This document shows, one piece after another, positions 1 through 7,529 of a DNA stretch of 64,000 nucleotides. Within the stretch, counting starts at the first letter, position 1. Every line of letters begins with the position of its first letter. Origin of the DNA: DQWO01 sp964478545 (GTDB lineage Bacteria; Desulfobacterota; Anaeroferrophillalia; Anaeroferrophillales; Anaeroferrophillaceae); NCBI GenBank assembly GCA_964478545.1, contig CAYZIS010000001.1, positions 124,001-188,000 on the forward strand, written 5' to 3'. The position numbers were made by a program, and so were the translations under genes. The notes below the pieces were generated by a model that was not told the DNA's origin, searched no databases, and saw only the letters and a program-made list of their open reading frames with translations.

Positions 1-288
1 AGATATAAATATTCTCGTTTTGTGATTGTAACTTGGGATGGTATGTGGACGAGTTGAGCATTGACTTGTCCAGCCTCTACAGGAAGTAAAAAGGACTGTT
101 TTCGACATGAAGTATTCATGTCAATTGTTATATCAAAAAAATTCGGCTGTGTCCCTTACTTTTTTTAAATTTTATTGCAAGCCGAATATTTACCTGCAGA
201 GAGCTGATTGCCCATCCGGGGACACCAGTTTCCGGATGGAAACTTGTTAATCCGGGAACCGCTCTATGTAGGAACAAGCAGCATCCGT
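1..288. other. Left-edge spacer without a recognisable gene
   Basis: No convincing coding frame is visible. The stretch contains an imperfect palindrome (ATTCGGCT near 140 against AGCCGAAT near 180) and a small hairpin around 213-238 built on CATCCGG / CCGGATG. A related CCATCCGGAAAC hairpin recurs near 15.95 kb, so this is probably repeat debris downstream of hpt. Confidence 0.4.
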
Positions 289-813
289 TTAATCCTGGTT
301 TACCACACCAATAGAAGGCAACTCCCGGTACCGTTCATCATCATCTAGTCCGTAGCCGACAACGAAAATATCAGGAATAGTGGTCCCAAGGTAATCAACA
401 GCCTGCACATCACTCCCCTCCTTGCTGAGCAATACACAGGTTTTAACCCTGACAGCACCCCGTTCACGAAAAAAGCGGACGACTTCACGAAGAGTCAAAC
501 CGGTATCAATAATATCATCAACCAAGAGAATTTCCCTGCCTGCCAGATCCAATTCCGGCAGTTCAAAAATCTGCACAGTGCCACTGGAACGTCTGCCAAG
601 ATAACTCTTAACCCGAAGATATTCCATCTCAACCCGAACACCAAACCTCGACAGAAATCGACAAAGATCAGCCATGAACGGCAGACAGCCTTTTAGCAGC
701 CCAACAACCATAAGTGGCTGATCATCAGTCTGATCGGCTGCAATTTGGCGGGCCAGATGTTCAACAATCTGCTCAATCCGATGCTGATCTAAGAGTTTAT
801 CCATCACAAGCAT
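289..813 (-). CDS. hpt: Hypoxanthine phosphoribosyltransferase
   Basis: Purine salvage enzyme that transfers phosphoribose from PRPP to hypoxanthine or guanine in the cytoplasm. The 174-residue length is normal for the family. The PRPP-binding loop ILLVDDIIDTGLTL lies at residues 95-108 with its acidic pair at 99-100, the LKG pyrophosphate loop is at 40-42, and the C-terminal VGYGLDDDERYRELP segment at about 153-167 is the typical HPRT purine-site region. It is the last gene on this strand after metV but is separated from it by a hairpin terminator, so it is probably transcribed at least partly on its own. A second in-frame ATG at codon 4 is an alternative start. The assignment is secure. Confidence 0.95.
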   Translation of the reverse strand: MLVMDKLLDQHRIEQIVEHLARQIAADQTDDQPLMVVGLLKGCLPFMADLCRFLSRFGVRVEMEYLRVKSYLGRRSSGTVQIFELPELDLAGREILLVDDIIDTGLTLREVVRFFRERGAVRVKTCVLLSKEGSDVQAVDYLGTTIPDIFVVGYGLDDDERYRELPSIGVVNQD

Positions 814-820
814 ATTTCCA

Positions 821-877
821 AAAAAAACGCCCTCATAAGGCTCACCGTTCTTTCAATGAGCACAAATCAGGGCGTTT
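821..877 (-). terminator. Rho-independent terminator between metV and hpt
   Basis: On the minus strand the 9-base arm AAACGCCCT (869-877) pairs with AGGGCGTTT (825-833), enclosing a second small stem (GCTCA/TGAGC), and is followed by a run of T residues. It lies just after the metV stop codon and should close the metF-to-metV operon. Confidence 0.8.
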
Positions 878-896
878 AAACGACTATTTTTATAGA

Positions 897-1571
897 TTAG
901 CCGATATATCTTTGTTTGTAGTCTTCCTGTATGAGGCTTCTGCGGGTTTGGTTCTCCCACTCCCTCGGAGGCTTTATCTTGATAATGTTTTCCAACCGGC
1001 CCTGAGCCTTCAAACGTTGGTAAATCTCATACCAGGCACAGGGAGTATCTTTATCCACTTCGCAGGTACCATCCAGCCGGGTCCCCCCGCAGGGTCCATT
1101 GAAAAGACCTTTGGCACACCGGGTCACCGGACAAATACCACCGGTTTCCGCCAGCACACAGTCCCCGCAGGTACGACAGCTTTCTTCAAACCAACCGATA
1201 TCCCGATCAGCCCCACAAAAAACGGTGTTCAATGCCGGAAATACCGGAGTTTCAGGATAACGTTCGGCTACAAATTGCACCCCTACCCCACAGGCCATGG
1301 AAAGCACCGCATCATAGTTGGCAACCATTTCATCCAAAGCTTCAAAGAAATCATAGTTGCATTGACGTTCAATCACAAAACTATCAATATCCAGAACGAT
1401 ATTTTCCGAACTGAGATCCTTTTCCAGATCGGCATTCAGGGTATTCACCTCTTTCTGCCCCCCGGCCAGGCAAATGGACGTACATCCGCCACAACCGACA
1501 TTCAAAACCCTTTTATAGCCCTTGATCATATCCTTAATTTCTTCAAGGGGCTTTCTCTCAGCTATAATCAC
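897..1571 (-). CDS. metV: MetV-type methylene-THF reductase C-terminal (zinc/Fe-S) subunit
   Basis: Partner subunit of MetF in the MetFV type of 5,10-methylenetetrahydrofolate reductase of acetogens and many Desulfobacterota (MTHFR_C family). The 224-residue protein has an N-terminal cysteine motif C27-x2-C30-x3-C34 in VGCGGCTSICLAGG and a C-terminal cysteine-rich block (CRTCGDC...CPVTRCAKG...GPCGG) typical of the family, which probably binds Fe-S or zinc. It is the last gene of a five-gene operon, 27 nt after the tetraheme cytochrome gene. MetF lies at the other end, which is unusual because metV is normally adjacent to metF. The start has no close ATG competitor. The family is clear; the cofactor is inferred. 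Confidence 0.88.
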   Translation of the reverse strand: MIIAERKPLEEIKDMIKGYKRVLNVGCGGCTSICLAGGQKEVNTLNADLEKDLSSENIVLDIDSFVIERQCNYDFFEALDEMVANYDAVLSMACGVGVQFVAERYPETPVFPALNTVFCGADRDIGWFEESCRTCGDCVLAETGGICPVTRCAKGLFNGPCGGTRLDGTCEVDKDTPCAWYEIYQRLKAQGRLENIIKIKPPREWENQTRRSLIQEDYKQRYIG

Positions 1572-1598
1572 TTTTTCCTCCGTTCAAAAAAGATTCAT

Positions 1599-2000
1599 TT
1601 ATTGTACGACATGACAGCCGCCACACGTTCGGGGACCAGTTTTTTTCCCTTCCTTTCCCATTTTCGTGTGGCATCCGGTACATTTGCGATGATACGCCTG
1701 CCGCAACCCCAGCCGGGCGTTCTGATTATGACAGCTGGCGCAGCGGAGAGCAGCATTTCCTTCTTCCAACGTCTCTTCATCAAGGACATTCTCTCCTTTG
1801 TCATACCGATGATGACAATCGAGACACTCTAAATCCGTTAAGTGACGTTCATGGGGAAAAGTAACCGCGGGCCGTCGCGCATTCTTAAATACTTCCGGAT
1901 TTTTTATGACTATTGTCTCCGGCTGCGCCCACAGTGTAGAGGCATACACTAGCACCAACATTACCCCCAAAAGCACATGTATCAGGTTTTTCTCTTTCAT
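1599..2000 (-). CDS. Periplasmic tetraheme cytochrome c3-family protein
   Basis: The protein starts at the ATG preceded by AAGGAG nine bases upstream, giving 133 residues. A hydrophobic signal peptide ends near STLWAQ, so it is exported. Four CxxCH heme motifs are present: CLDCH, CASCH, CTGCH and CGGCH. Extra histidines in FPHERH before heme 1, the second H of CHH, and YH before heme 3 provide four possible distal ligands, so bis-His class III cytochrome c3 folding is expected. In sulfate reducers such proteins shuttle electrons between periplasmic hydrogenases or formate dehydrogenases and membrane complexes. The gene follows the ferredoxin-like gene by 20 nt and precedes metV, which suggests a periplasmic electron port for the MetFV complex. 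The cytochrome identity is firm; the partner is inferred. Confidence 0.92.
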   Translation of the reverse strand: MKEKNLIHVLLGVMLVLVYASTLWAQPETIVIKNPEVFKNARRPAVTFPHERHLTDLECLDCHHRYDKGENVLDEETLEEGNAALRCASCHNQNARLGLRQAYHRKCTGCHTKMGKEGKKTGPRTCGGCHVVQ

Positions 2001-2020
2001 CTTCCATTTCTCCTTTGCCG

Positions 2021-2416
2021 TTATAGCCAACTTTCGCCCCCATCCTGCTCAGGATATACCCCTTCAGATCGGCAGATACTGCGCGTAAAATCAATCATTC
2101 TGGGAATATCAATCCCGATAGGACAGTAGCAGCGATGGCAAAGCACACAGTTTCCCCACACCAATCCTTTGATCCCTTCCAAAAATTCCCGGTCAACATT
2201 CCCTTTTTTCTTATACAGCTTGCCAAGGGAATTAATTACTTTAAAGGAAGGCATGTACTGGGGATCCCCATTATGAGCCATATACAAAAAACAACTCTCA
2301 GCACAGATGCTGCAATGCACACAGTAATTCAAGACACGCTTCATCTCTACTTCTTTCTTCTGCAGCATACCGGCAATTGCTGCCGTATCAACTGGTTTTT
2401 TCTCTTGATCAGCCAT
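2021..2416 (-). CDS. HdrC/TmcB-like ferredoxin-domain protein with two Cys clusters
   Basis: A 131-residue protein with no signal peptide and two iron-sulfur motifs, the layout of HdrC and of the N-terminal half of TmcB/HdrD proteins. Cluster 1 is canonical: C32-x2-C35-x2-C38-x3-C42 in CVHCSICAESC. Cluster 2 is odd: CVLCHRCYCP has C90-x2-C93-x2-C96-x1-C98, two residues shorter than the usual Cx2Cx2Cx3CP. It probably carries electrons on the cytoplasmic side between MetF/MetV and the membrane cytochrome b encoded 28 nt upstream. The CCG domains that do chemistry in HdrB/D are absent, so it looks like a pure electron-transfer subunit. The family is clear; its role is inferred from the operon. 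Confidence 0.82.
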   Translation of the reverse strand: MADQEKKPVDTAAIAGMLQKKEVEMKRVLNYCVHCSICAESCFLYMAHNGDPQYMPSFKVINSLGKLYKKKGNVDREFLEGIKGLVWGNCVLCHRCYCPIGIDIPRMIDFTRSICRSEGVYPEQDGGESWL

Positions 2417-2444
2417 TGACTTTACTCCCTTTTCGCTCTCTGAT

Positions 2445-3125
2445 TTATTTTACCGATTTAGAATAGGACCAGACCCTCGTTCCCGACCCCAGGCTATGTT
2501 CATAATGCATCAGGTAACGATAGAGAAAAAACAAAAGCCCATGTTTCAGCTTGGTAAAAGGAATGGCCACCAGCATCAGTTCCCCGGACAGAATATGCAG
2601 AATCAGCATGGTGTCATAATCGAACCACTGGCGGGTAGCCATGTACCCCGTTAAAAAAGGGGCCGCAACTATCAGCAGTATGATGTAGTCATAGGGGCTC
2701 GTAATAGCCCGGACCCGATATACAAAGATGCGGCGCAGAAAGAAAAAAACTCCTCCCAGAATCACAAACACCGTGAGGATATTGGCCACCAATCCGGGAA
2801 AAACAAAGAGACTGAAACCAAATGATTCATAGAGAAGAACATTATGCGCCAACAGGAAAATCGGCAGCATAATAAGACAGACATGAAAAATAGTGGTGAT
2901 CACGGTCAAGAACGGGTGAACACCCAGCATACTGTTATTAATAGCATCAAGGCTTGGACCACTTCGCGGTTCTATCTTTCCAAGAAGACTTGCGGGGGGA
3001 AGGACGACAGGCTTCTCCCTGGTCAGGGAGAAAAATCGCCGGGCATGAAAAATGAGGCCAGCGACAAACACCACTATAGCGGCCAGCGCCAGCGGTCCCC
3101 GGACAATACCGTATATTTCATTCAT
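2445..3125 (-). CDS. NarI/TmcC-like integral membrane cytochrome b subunit
   Basis: A 226-residue membrane protein with about five hydrophobic segments, resembling the nitrate reductase gamma / TmcC / DsrM family. These subunits bind two hemes b and exchange electrons with menaquinone. Candidate heme ligands are H81 and H94 in one helix and H177 and H195 in another. The 18-residue spacing of the second pair equals that of the NarI pair H187/H205. It is encoded between metF (56 nt upstream) and the ferredoxin-like gene (28 nt downstream). This would anchor the MetFV reductase at the membrane and connect it with quinone and/or the periplasmic tetraheme cytochrome. The subfamily cannot be settled by eye. 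Confidence 0.82.
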   Translation of the reverse strand: MNEIYGIVRGPLALAAIVVFVAGLIFHARRFFSLTREKPVVLPPASLLGKIEPRSGPSLDAINNSMLGVHPFLTVITTIFHVCLIMLPIFLLAHNVLLYESFGFSLFVFPGLVANILTVFVILGGVFFFLRRIFVYRVRAITSPYDYIILLIVAAPFLTGYMATRQWFDYDTMLILHILSGELMLVAIPFTKLKHGLLFFLYRYLMHYEHSLGSGTRVWSYSKSVK

Positions 3126-3181
3126 GGATACCTCCTGTTACATTACCAAGCATTCTAGAGATAAAAATATTTAATCTACAC

Positions 3182-4099
3182 TTACGGTCGGGGCAGCATG
3201 TTGGCTCGCTCGGCAATTTCCGGCACCCTATGTTCCCACTCAATGGGCATTAAGTGTACACCAGCTATGCCTTTCGTTTCTTTAAATTCCGCAATCTGTT
3301 CACAGGCAATCTTTATACCTTCATCAGCAGCTTTTTTCTTCTCCACACCTTGCAAGCGAGAAATAATCTCATCAGGGACATCCATACCCGGAACATTATT
3401 CTTCATATATTTCGCCATACCAACACTCTTCATTGGAGTTATGCCAGCTAAAATATAGACTTTTTCCGTCAGCCCCATCTCGTTAGCCTGATGAACCCAC
3501 TCGCGCATCCTTTCCATATTAAAAATACACTGGGTCTGGATAAAGTCGGCTCCCGCAGCCACTTTCTTCGCCAAACGATAGACACGCCACTCTACAGGTT
3601 CAGCAAAAGGGTTAGCCGCCGCGCCAATGAACATTTTCGGCGCCCCGTTCAGGTCATCCCCACCAAGAAACTTGCCCTCATCCCGCATTTTTTTAACCAT
3701 ACTGACCAACTGGATAGAGTCAACATCATACACTCCTTTGGTCTTGGGATGATCACCAAACTGCTGATGGTCACCGGACAAGCAAAGAATATTCTGGATT
3801 CCAAGGGCATAAGCACCAAGAATATCACTCTGCATGGCAATCCGGTTGCGATCCCGACAGACCATCTGGTAGTTGGGTTCTACCCCTTCCTCCAGTAAAA
3901 TCAGCGAGCCGGCCCAGCTTGACATGCGGACCATGGCCGTCTGATTGTCGGTCATGTTGGCCATATCAACATTTCCCTTCAAGAATTTAGCTTTTTCCCT
4001 GATCACTTCGACATTTGCTCCCCGGGGCGGCCCGACCTCCCCGGTAAAGGCAAAATGTCCCGCGGTTAAAACCCTCTCGAGATTGCTTCCAGACTTCAT
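3182..4099 (-). CDS. metF: 5,10-methylenetetrahydrofolate reductase
   Basis: Catalytic flavoprotein subunit interconverting methylene-THF and methyl-THF, in a TIM barrel. The family is recognised from FTGEVGPPRGAN at the N terminus (active-site Glu), NMTDNQTAMVRMSS, ILCLSGDH in the middle, FIQTQCIFNMERM and the AGITPMKS segment. Translation probably starts at the second of two close ATGs, which has GAGG eight bases upstream, giving 305 residues; the longer frame has a non-conserved tail. It leads an operon with a membrane cytochrome b, a ferredoxin-like protein, a tetraheme cytochrome and metV. This context suggests electron exchange with the membrane rather than NAD(P)H, either for Wood-Ljungdahl oxidation or for acetyl-CoA synthesis. 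The enzyme identity is firm. Confidence 0.93.
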   Translation of the reverse strand: MKSGSNLERVLTAGHFAFTGEVGPPRGANVEVIREKAKFLKGNVDMANMTDNQTAMVRMSSWAGSLILLEEGVEPNYQMVCRDRNRIAMQSDILGAYALGIQNILCLSGDHQQFGDHPKTKGVYDVDSIQLVSMVKKMRDEGKFLGGDDLNGAPKMFIGAAANPFAEPVEWRVYRLAKKVAAGADFIQTQCIFNMERMREWVHQANEMGLTEKVYILAGITPMKSVGMAKYMKNNVPGMDVPDEIISRLQGVEKKKAADEGIKIACEQIAEFKETKGIAGVHLMPIEWEHRVPEIAERANMLPRP

Positions 4100-4206
4100 C
4101 TGCATTTCCTCATCTTTTAAAATTATAAGATAATAAAAACAGCAGCTTACGATAGGGGATCCTGCTTCTCCAGCCACTTACAGCCGGCAACCTCAGCAGA
4201 CAACCC

Positions 4207-4372
4207 CATTTACTCTTTACCTAAGTTAAGCTATCAGCGTTTAGCTTTAAAAAATCAAGGCATTACGTTCATGAGCAATAGAACCTAACAGGTAACAGCT
4301 TACAATAGGAAACATGATGTAATCATTGAACTAACAGCTAACGACCAAAAGCTAACAGCCCAATTCAGGCTT
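4207..4372 (-). repeat. Dispersed repeat D, copy 1
   Basis: Read on the minus strand, this spacer carries the pattern GTTAGCTTTTGG-CGTTAGCTGTTAG-TTCAATGATTACA followed by TTGATTTTTTAAAGC and GCTTAACTTAGG. The same order of blocks is found near 29.8 kb and, interrupted, near 15.9-16.15 kb. It is non-coding. The rest of the 4100-4900 spacer holds a truncated repeat A copy and AT-rich sequence without a credible gene. Confidence 0.7.
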
Positions 4373-4621
4373 TAAACAAAAAAACCCAAAACCTTGAAAC
4401 AGCATGAAGAAACAAACCACAGGGCGGAACCAGTTACAAAGGAACACCCAAAGTATACACCTGCAATAAAGGCAAAGAAAAATGAAAAAAACAAGCCTCA
4501 ATTGATGGACAATCACTATTAAACCAAATGAATGCTCATTGTCAAGTATTTCTTATATTGTATTTATTAGGTTATCATCGACCATAAAAGTTCGTTTCAG
4601 TTACCATAGATTTTATTTATC

Positions 4622-4786
4622 CTCAACTTTCTGAGTTTCCACAAAAACAGCCCTGCTTGTCTCCGTGCCTATCGGCAGGCTGGGCGGCAGGCTGATAGAA
4701 ATTTCCATGGATGTTCCGGCATGGCTCTCGCTCATTCCCGCCGGCCGTCCATGACCGACTCCGAGGCGTCCGCCGCGAATCACCCT
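4622..4786 (+). repeat. MITE family A, truncated copy
   Basis: It begins with the family terminus CTCAACTTTCTGA and contains the conserved core GGATGTTCCGGCATGGCTCT and CGAGGCGTCCGCCGCGAATC. It stops before the right inverted end and carries a rearranged GGCAGGCTGGGCGGCAGG block. It is non-coding, upstream of the riboflavin genes. Confidence 0.75.
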
Positions 4787-4900
4787 CCTGTCCCTACACC
4801 TCATTTCCGGGTTTTTTCTTGACTCTAAAAGGAATTATTGCTATATCTCGGTGAAAATTGTGGCTCAGATTACCACTCATTATAGCAACATTCGGATATC

Positions 4901-5551
4901 ATGTTCACTGGCATTATTGAAGAGATCGGTTACATTGAAGATATTAAGGTAACTCGAGGCTCCGGCAGCCTGGCCGTTAGAGGAAAACTCGTTCGCCAGG
5001 ATTGTCACCTTGGAGACAGTATCGCAGTCAATGGGATCTGCCTGACGGTCACTGATATTTCCGCCTCTTCTATGCATTTTGACGTCTCCTCCGAAACACT
5101 GGAGCGATCCACTCTTGGTTTACTCCAGCGACAGGATCCAGTTAATCTGGAACGGGCTATGGCTGCCAATGGCCGCTTTGGCGGGCATTTCGTCTCCGGC
5201 CACATTGATGGAACCGGCACCATCAATGCGCGCACGCCAGATGCCAATGCTACTATTTTCACCGTTACCACCTCCCCCCAACTTATTCGTTATGTTGTTG
5301 AAAAAGGCTCCATCGCTATTGACGGTATCAGCCTAACGATTGCCAGCTGCGACACCACCTCTTTTGCACTATCCATCATCCCCCACACACTCAACCGAAC
5401 GACACTCAGGTGGCGGCAGGTAAATGATGTTGTCAACCTGGAAAATGACTTGGTGGGAAAATATATTTATCGATTTCTTCATAAGGAGGAAGAAAAAGGG
5501 TCTGTGTCCCCCATTGATAGAACGTTTCTCAAAAAGCACGGTTTTGCTTGA
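4901..5551 (+). CDS. ribE: Riboflavin synthase, alpha subunit
   Basis: Dismutates two 6,7-dimethyl-8-ribityllumazine molecules to riboflavin in the last step of the pathway. The 216-residue protein has the expected tandem lumazine-binding barrels: repeat 1 starts at MFTGIIEEIG with VNGICLTV, and repeat 2 carries GGHFVSGHIDGTG and IDGISLTI. It leads a set with ribBA, ribH and nusB on the same strand. The usual first gene of this cluster, ribD, is absent here and the upstream spacer holds repeats. No clear Shine-Dalgarno precedes the ATG and no FMN riboswitch pattern was found upstream. The assignment is firm. Confidence 0.95.
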   Translation: MFTGIIEEIGYIEDIKVTRGSGSLAVRGKLVRQDCHLGDSIAVNGICLTVTDISASSMHFDVSSETLERSTLGLLQRQDPVNLERAMAANGRFGGHFVSGHIDGTGTINARTPDANATIFTVTTSPQLIRYVVEKGSIAIDGISLTIASCDTTSFALSIIPHTLNRTTLRWRQVNDVVNLENDLVGKYIYRFLHKEEEKGSVSPIDRTFLKKHGFA

Positions 5552-5644
5552 GTTAAGCTTCCAAAATTCCCGCAATCGGAAAACAAAATAGGCTGGCTAA
5601 CGGATAAACACTATATATTTTATTATTAATGAGAAGGAAAAGTG

Positions 5645-6877
5645 ATGATTATTGCAAAAATCGAAGATGCTTTACAAGATATAAAAGCTGGCAAGATGGT
5701 CATTCTGGTTGACGATGAAGACCGGGAAAATGAGGGGGATTTGGTTTTGGCAGCCGAGAAAGTCACCCCCGAAGGCATTAATTTCATGACTAAATATGCC
5801 CGGGGCCTGGTTTGCCTCAGTTTAACCGAAAAACGAGCTGATTACCTTAACCTGCCGCCCATGGTTTCCGATAACACCTCCAGTTTCCAGACCGCTTTTA
5901 CCATATCTATTGAAGCTCGGCGTGGGGTCACCACCGGGATATCCGTAGCCGATCGGGCCAAAACTATTTTAACCGCCATTGATGATGCTGCCAGCCCCCA
6001 TGATTTAAACCGCCCGGGCCATATTTTTCCCTTGCGGGCCCGGAAAGGCGGAGTTCTGGTCCGCACCGGACAAACCGAAGGATCAGTAGACCTGGCCCGG
6101 CTTGCCGGACTGAAACCTTATGGGGTCATCTGTGAAATCATGAATGATGATGGCACCATGGCCCGGATGCCCCAATTAAAGGAATTTGCCCGGGAACATG
6201 AACTGAAAATTATTTCCATTGCCGATATCATCGCCTATCGTATGCGCAAAGAATCCCTGGTTCGCAAGGCGGTGCTAGCACATTTGCCCACCCGTTACGG
6301 AAATTTTGAAATCATTGTCTATGAAAACGACGTGGACAAACTTGACCATCTGGCTTTGATTAAAGGTGAACTTGACGAAGAGACTCCCACATTGGTCCGG
6401 GTTCATTCCGAATGTTTTACCGGTGACACATTAGGTTCCCTGCGCTGCGATTGTGCCGACCAGCTGCATGCAGCCATGGAAATGATTGAAAAGGAAGGGC
6501 GGGGCGTCCTCCTCTATATGCGCCAGGAAGGCCGGGGAATCGGCCTGGTCAACAAGTTGAGAGCCTATTGCCTGCAGGAACATGGACGGGATACCGTCGA
6601 AGCCAATGAAGAACTTGGTTTCAAACCTGATCTGCGTGATTATGGCATCGGTGCCCAGATTTTGGCAGATCTGGGCCTGAAAAAAATCCGCCTCATAACC
6701 AATAATCCCACAAAAATCATCGGCCTGCAGGGATATGGCATTGAAGTGGCGGAACGGGTACCGATGGAAATTGAACCCAATGAAATAAACCTGGGCTACA
6801 TGAAAACCAAATGTGAGAAAATGGGCCATATCATCAAAGTCATGGATCATGTTGATCAAAACAACAGGCTGTCTTGA
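5645..6877 (+). CDS. ribBA: Bifunctional DHBP synthase / GTP cyclohydrolase II
   Basis: Supplies both precursors of riboflavin. The N-terminal half makes 3,4-dihydroxy-2-butanone 4-phosphate from ribulose 5-phosphate, with the acidic signature DDEDRENEGDLV near residues 23-34. The C-terminal half opens GTP, with the zinc triad Cx10CxC in HSECFTGDTLGSLRCDC and the RQEGRGIGL loop. The ATG directly after an in-frame GTG is preferred because AAGGA lies just upstream at good spacing, giving 410 residues. It sits 93 nt after ribE. Both halves look complete, so both activities are expected. Confidence 0.95.
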   Translation: MIIAKIEDALQDIKAGKMVILVDDEDRENEGDLVLAAEKVTPEGINFMTKYARGLVCLSLTEKRADYLNLPPMVSDNTSSFQTAFTISIEARRGVTTGISVADRAKTILTAIDDAASPHDLNRPGHIFPLRARKGGVLVRTGQTEGSVDLARLAGLKPYGVICEIMNDDGTMARMPQLKEFAREHELKIISIADIIAYRMRKESLVRKAVLAHLPTRYGNFEIIVYENDVDKLDHLALIKGELDEETPTLVRVHSECFTGDTLGSLRCDCADQLHAAMEMIEKEGRGVLLYMRQEGRGIGLVNKLRAYCLQEHGRDTVEANEELGFKPDLRDYGIGAQILADLGLKKIRLITNNPTKIIGLQGYGIEVAERVPMEIEPNEINLGYMKTKCEKMGHIIKVMDHVDQNNRLS

Positions 6878-6899
6878 AAAATTAGAATTTTTGTTTGAG

Positions 6900-7020
6900 T
6901 TCAAGGCAGGCGATAATTATAGCCGCAGGAATATATGTCATATTTTGAGGATTATAATTTGAGCCTAACGCAGTAATCGAGCAAAAAGGCCATTTTTCAA
7001 GGTGGCCAACAGACAGCAAG
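6900..7020. other. Palindrome-rich spacer between ribBA and ribH
   Basis: The 153-nt gap holds pairs of short inverted segments (AGGATTATAATTT region; GGCCATTTTTCAAGGTGGCC) and no supported coding frame. It may be a dispersed intergenic repeat, but no second copy was seen in this window, or a leader or transcript-stability element for ribH. Confidence 0.35.
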
Positions 7021-7030
7021 GGGAATAACA

Positions 7031-7498
7031 ATGGCACAATACATCGAAGGCAATCTGCATCAGGGCGGGGCATACCGCATCGCGCTGGTCATTAGCCGCT
7101 TCAACAGCTTTATTACTGAGCGCCTGCTGGAAGGGGCACTGGATGCCCTGCAACGACACGGCGTTGACCCTGATTGCTGCAAGGTCTATCGCATTCCAGG
7201 AGCATTTGAAATTCCCCTGGTCGCTAAGAAACTGGCTAAAAGTGGTAAATTTGATGGGATCATCTGCCTGGGAGCAGTCATTAAAGGGGACACCCCTCAT
7301 TTTGATTACGTTTCCGCTGAAGTCAGCAAGGGAATTGCCCAGACTTCGCTGGAAACCGAGCTGCCCATTGCCTTTGGCATTCTGACCACCAACAACGTGG
7401 AACAGGCCATAGAAAGGGCAGGAACCAAAGCAGGGAATAAAGGCTGGGATGCTGCGGTCAGCCTGCTGGAAACCATTGATCTTTTACATAACATTTGA
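7031..7498 (+). CDS. ribH: 6,7-dimethyl-8-ribityllumazine synthase
   Basis: Condenses the two RibBA-derived precursors into lumazine, the substrate of RibE, as an icosahedral or pentameric assembly. At 155 residues it has normal length. Recognised landmarks are RIALVISRFNSFIT near the N terminus, PGAFEIPLVAKKLA, CLGAVIKGDTPHFDYV with the catalytic His, and GILTTNNVEQAIERAGTKAG with the phosphate-binding region near the C terminus. An AAGGGGAA Shine-Dalgarno precedes the ATG. It is followed after 31 nt by nusB, an association common in bacteria. Confidence 0.96.
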   Translation: MAQYIEGNLHQGGAYRIALVISRFNSFITERLLEGALDALQRHGVDPDCCKVYRIPGAFEIPLVAKKLAKSGKFDGIICLGAVIKGDTPHFDYVSAEVSKGIAQTSLETELPIAFGILTTNNVEQAIERAGTKAGNKGWDAAVSLLETIDLLHNI

Positions 7499-7529
7499 TC
7501 CATCTGCTACAATTGAGACCTAATATATT

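Noticed and set aside
714..1832. A 372-residue plus-strand open frame across hpt, metV and the cytochrome gene
   Set aside because: It is antisense to three well-supported genes and has no family resemblance or ribosome-binding site.
4613..4804. Small minus-strand open frame in the riboflavin upstream spacer
   Set aside because: It translates MITE A sequence. Similar spurious frames arise from the copies at 30.4, 34.3 and 52.2 kb.
4800..4900. FMN riboswitch before ribE
   Set aside because: The conserved FMN-aptamer words were not found and the space is too short and AT-rich.
5565..5592. CCCGCAATCGG-AAACAAAA motif shared with about 61207-61228
   Set aside because: The shared stretch is about 20 nt with no conserved flanks or ends; it may be chance or a tiny repeat remnant.
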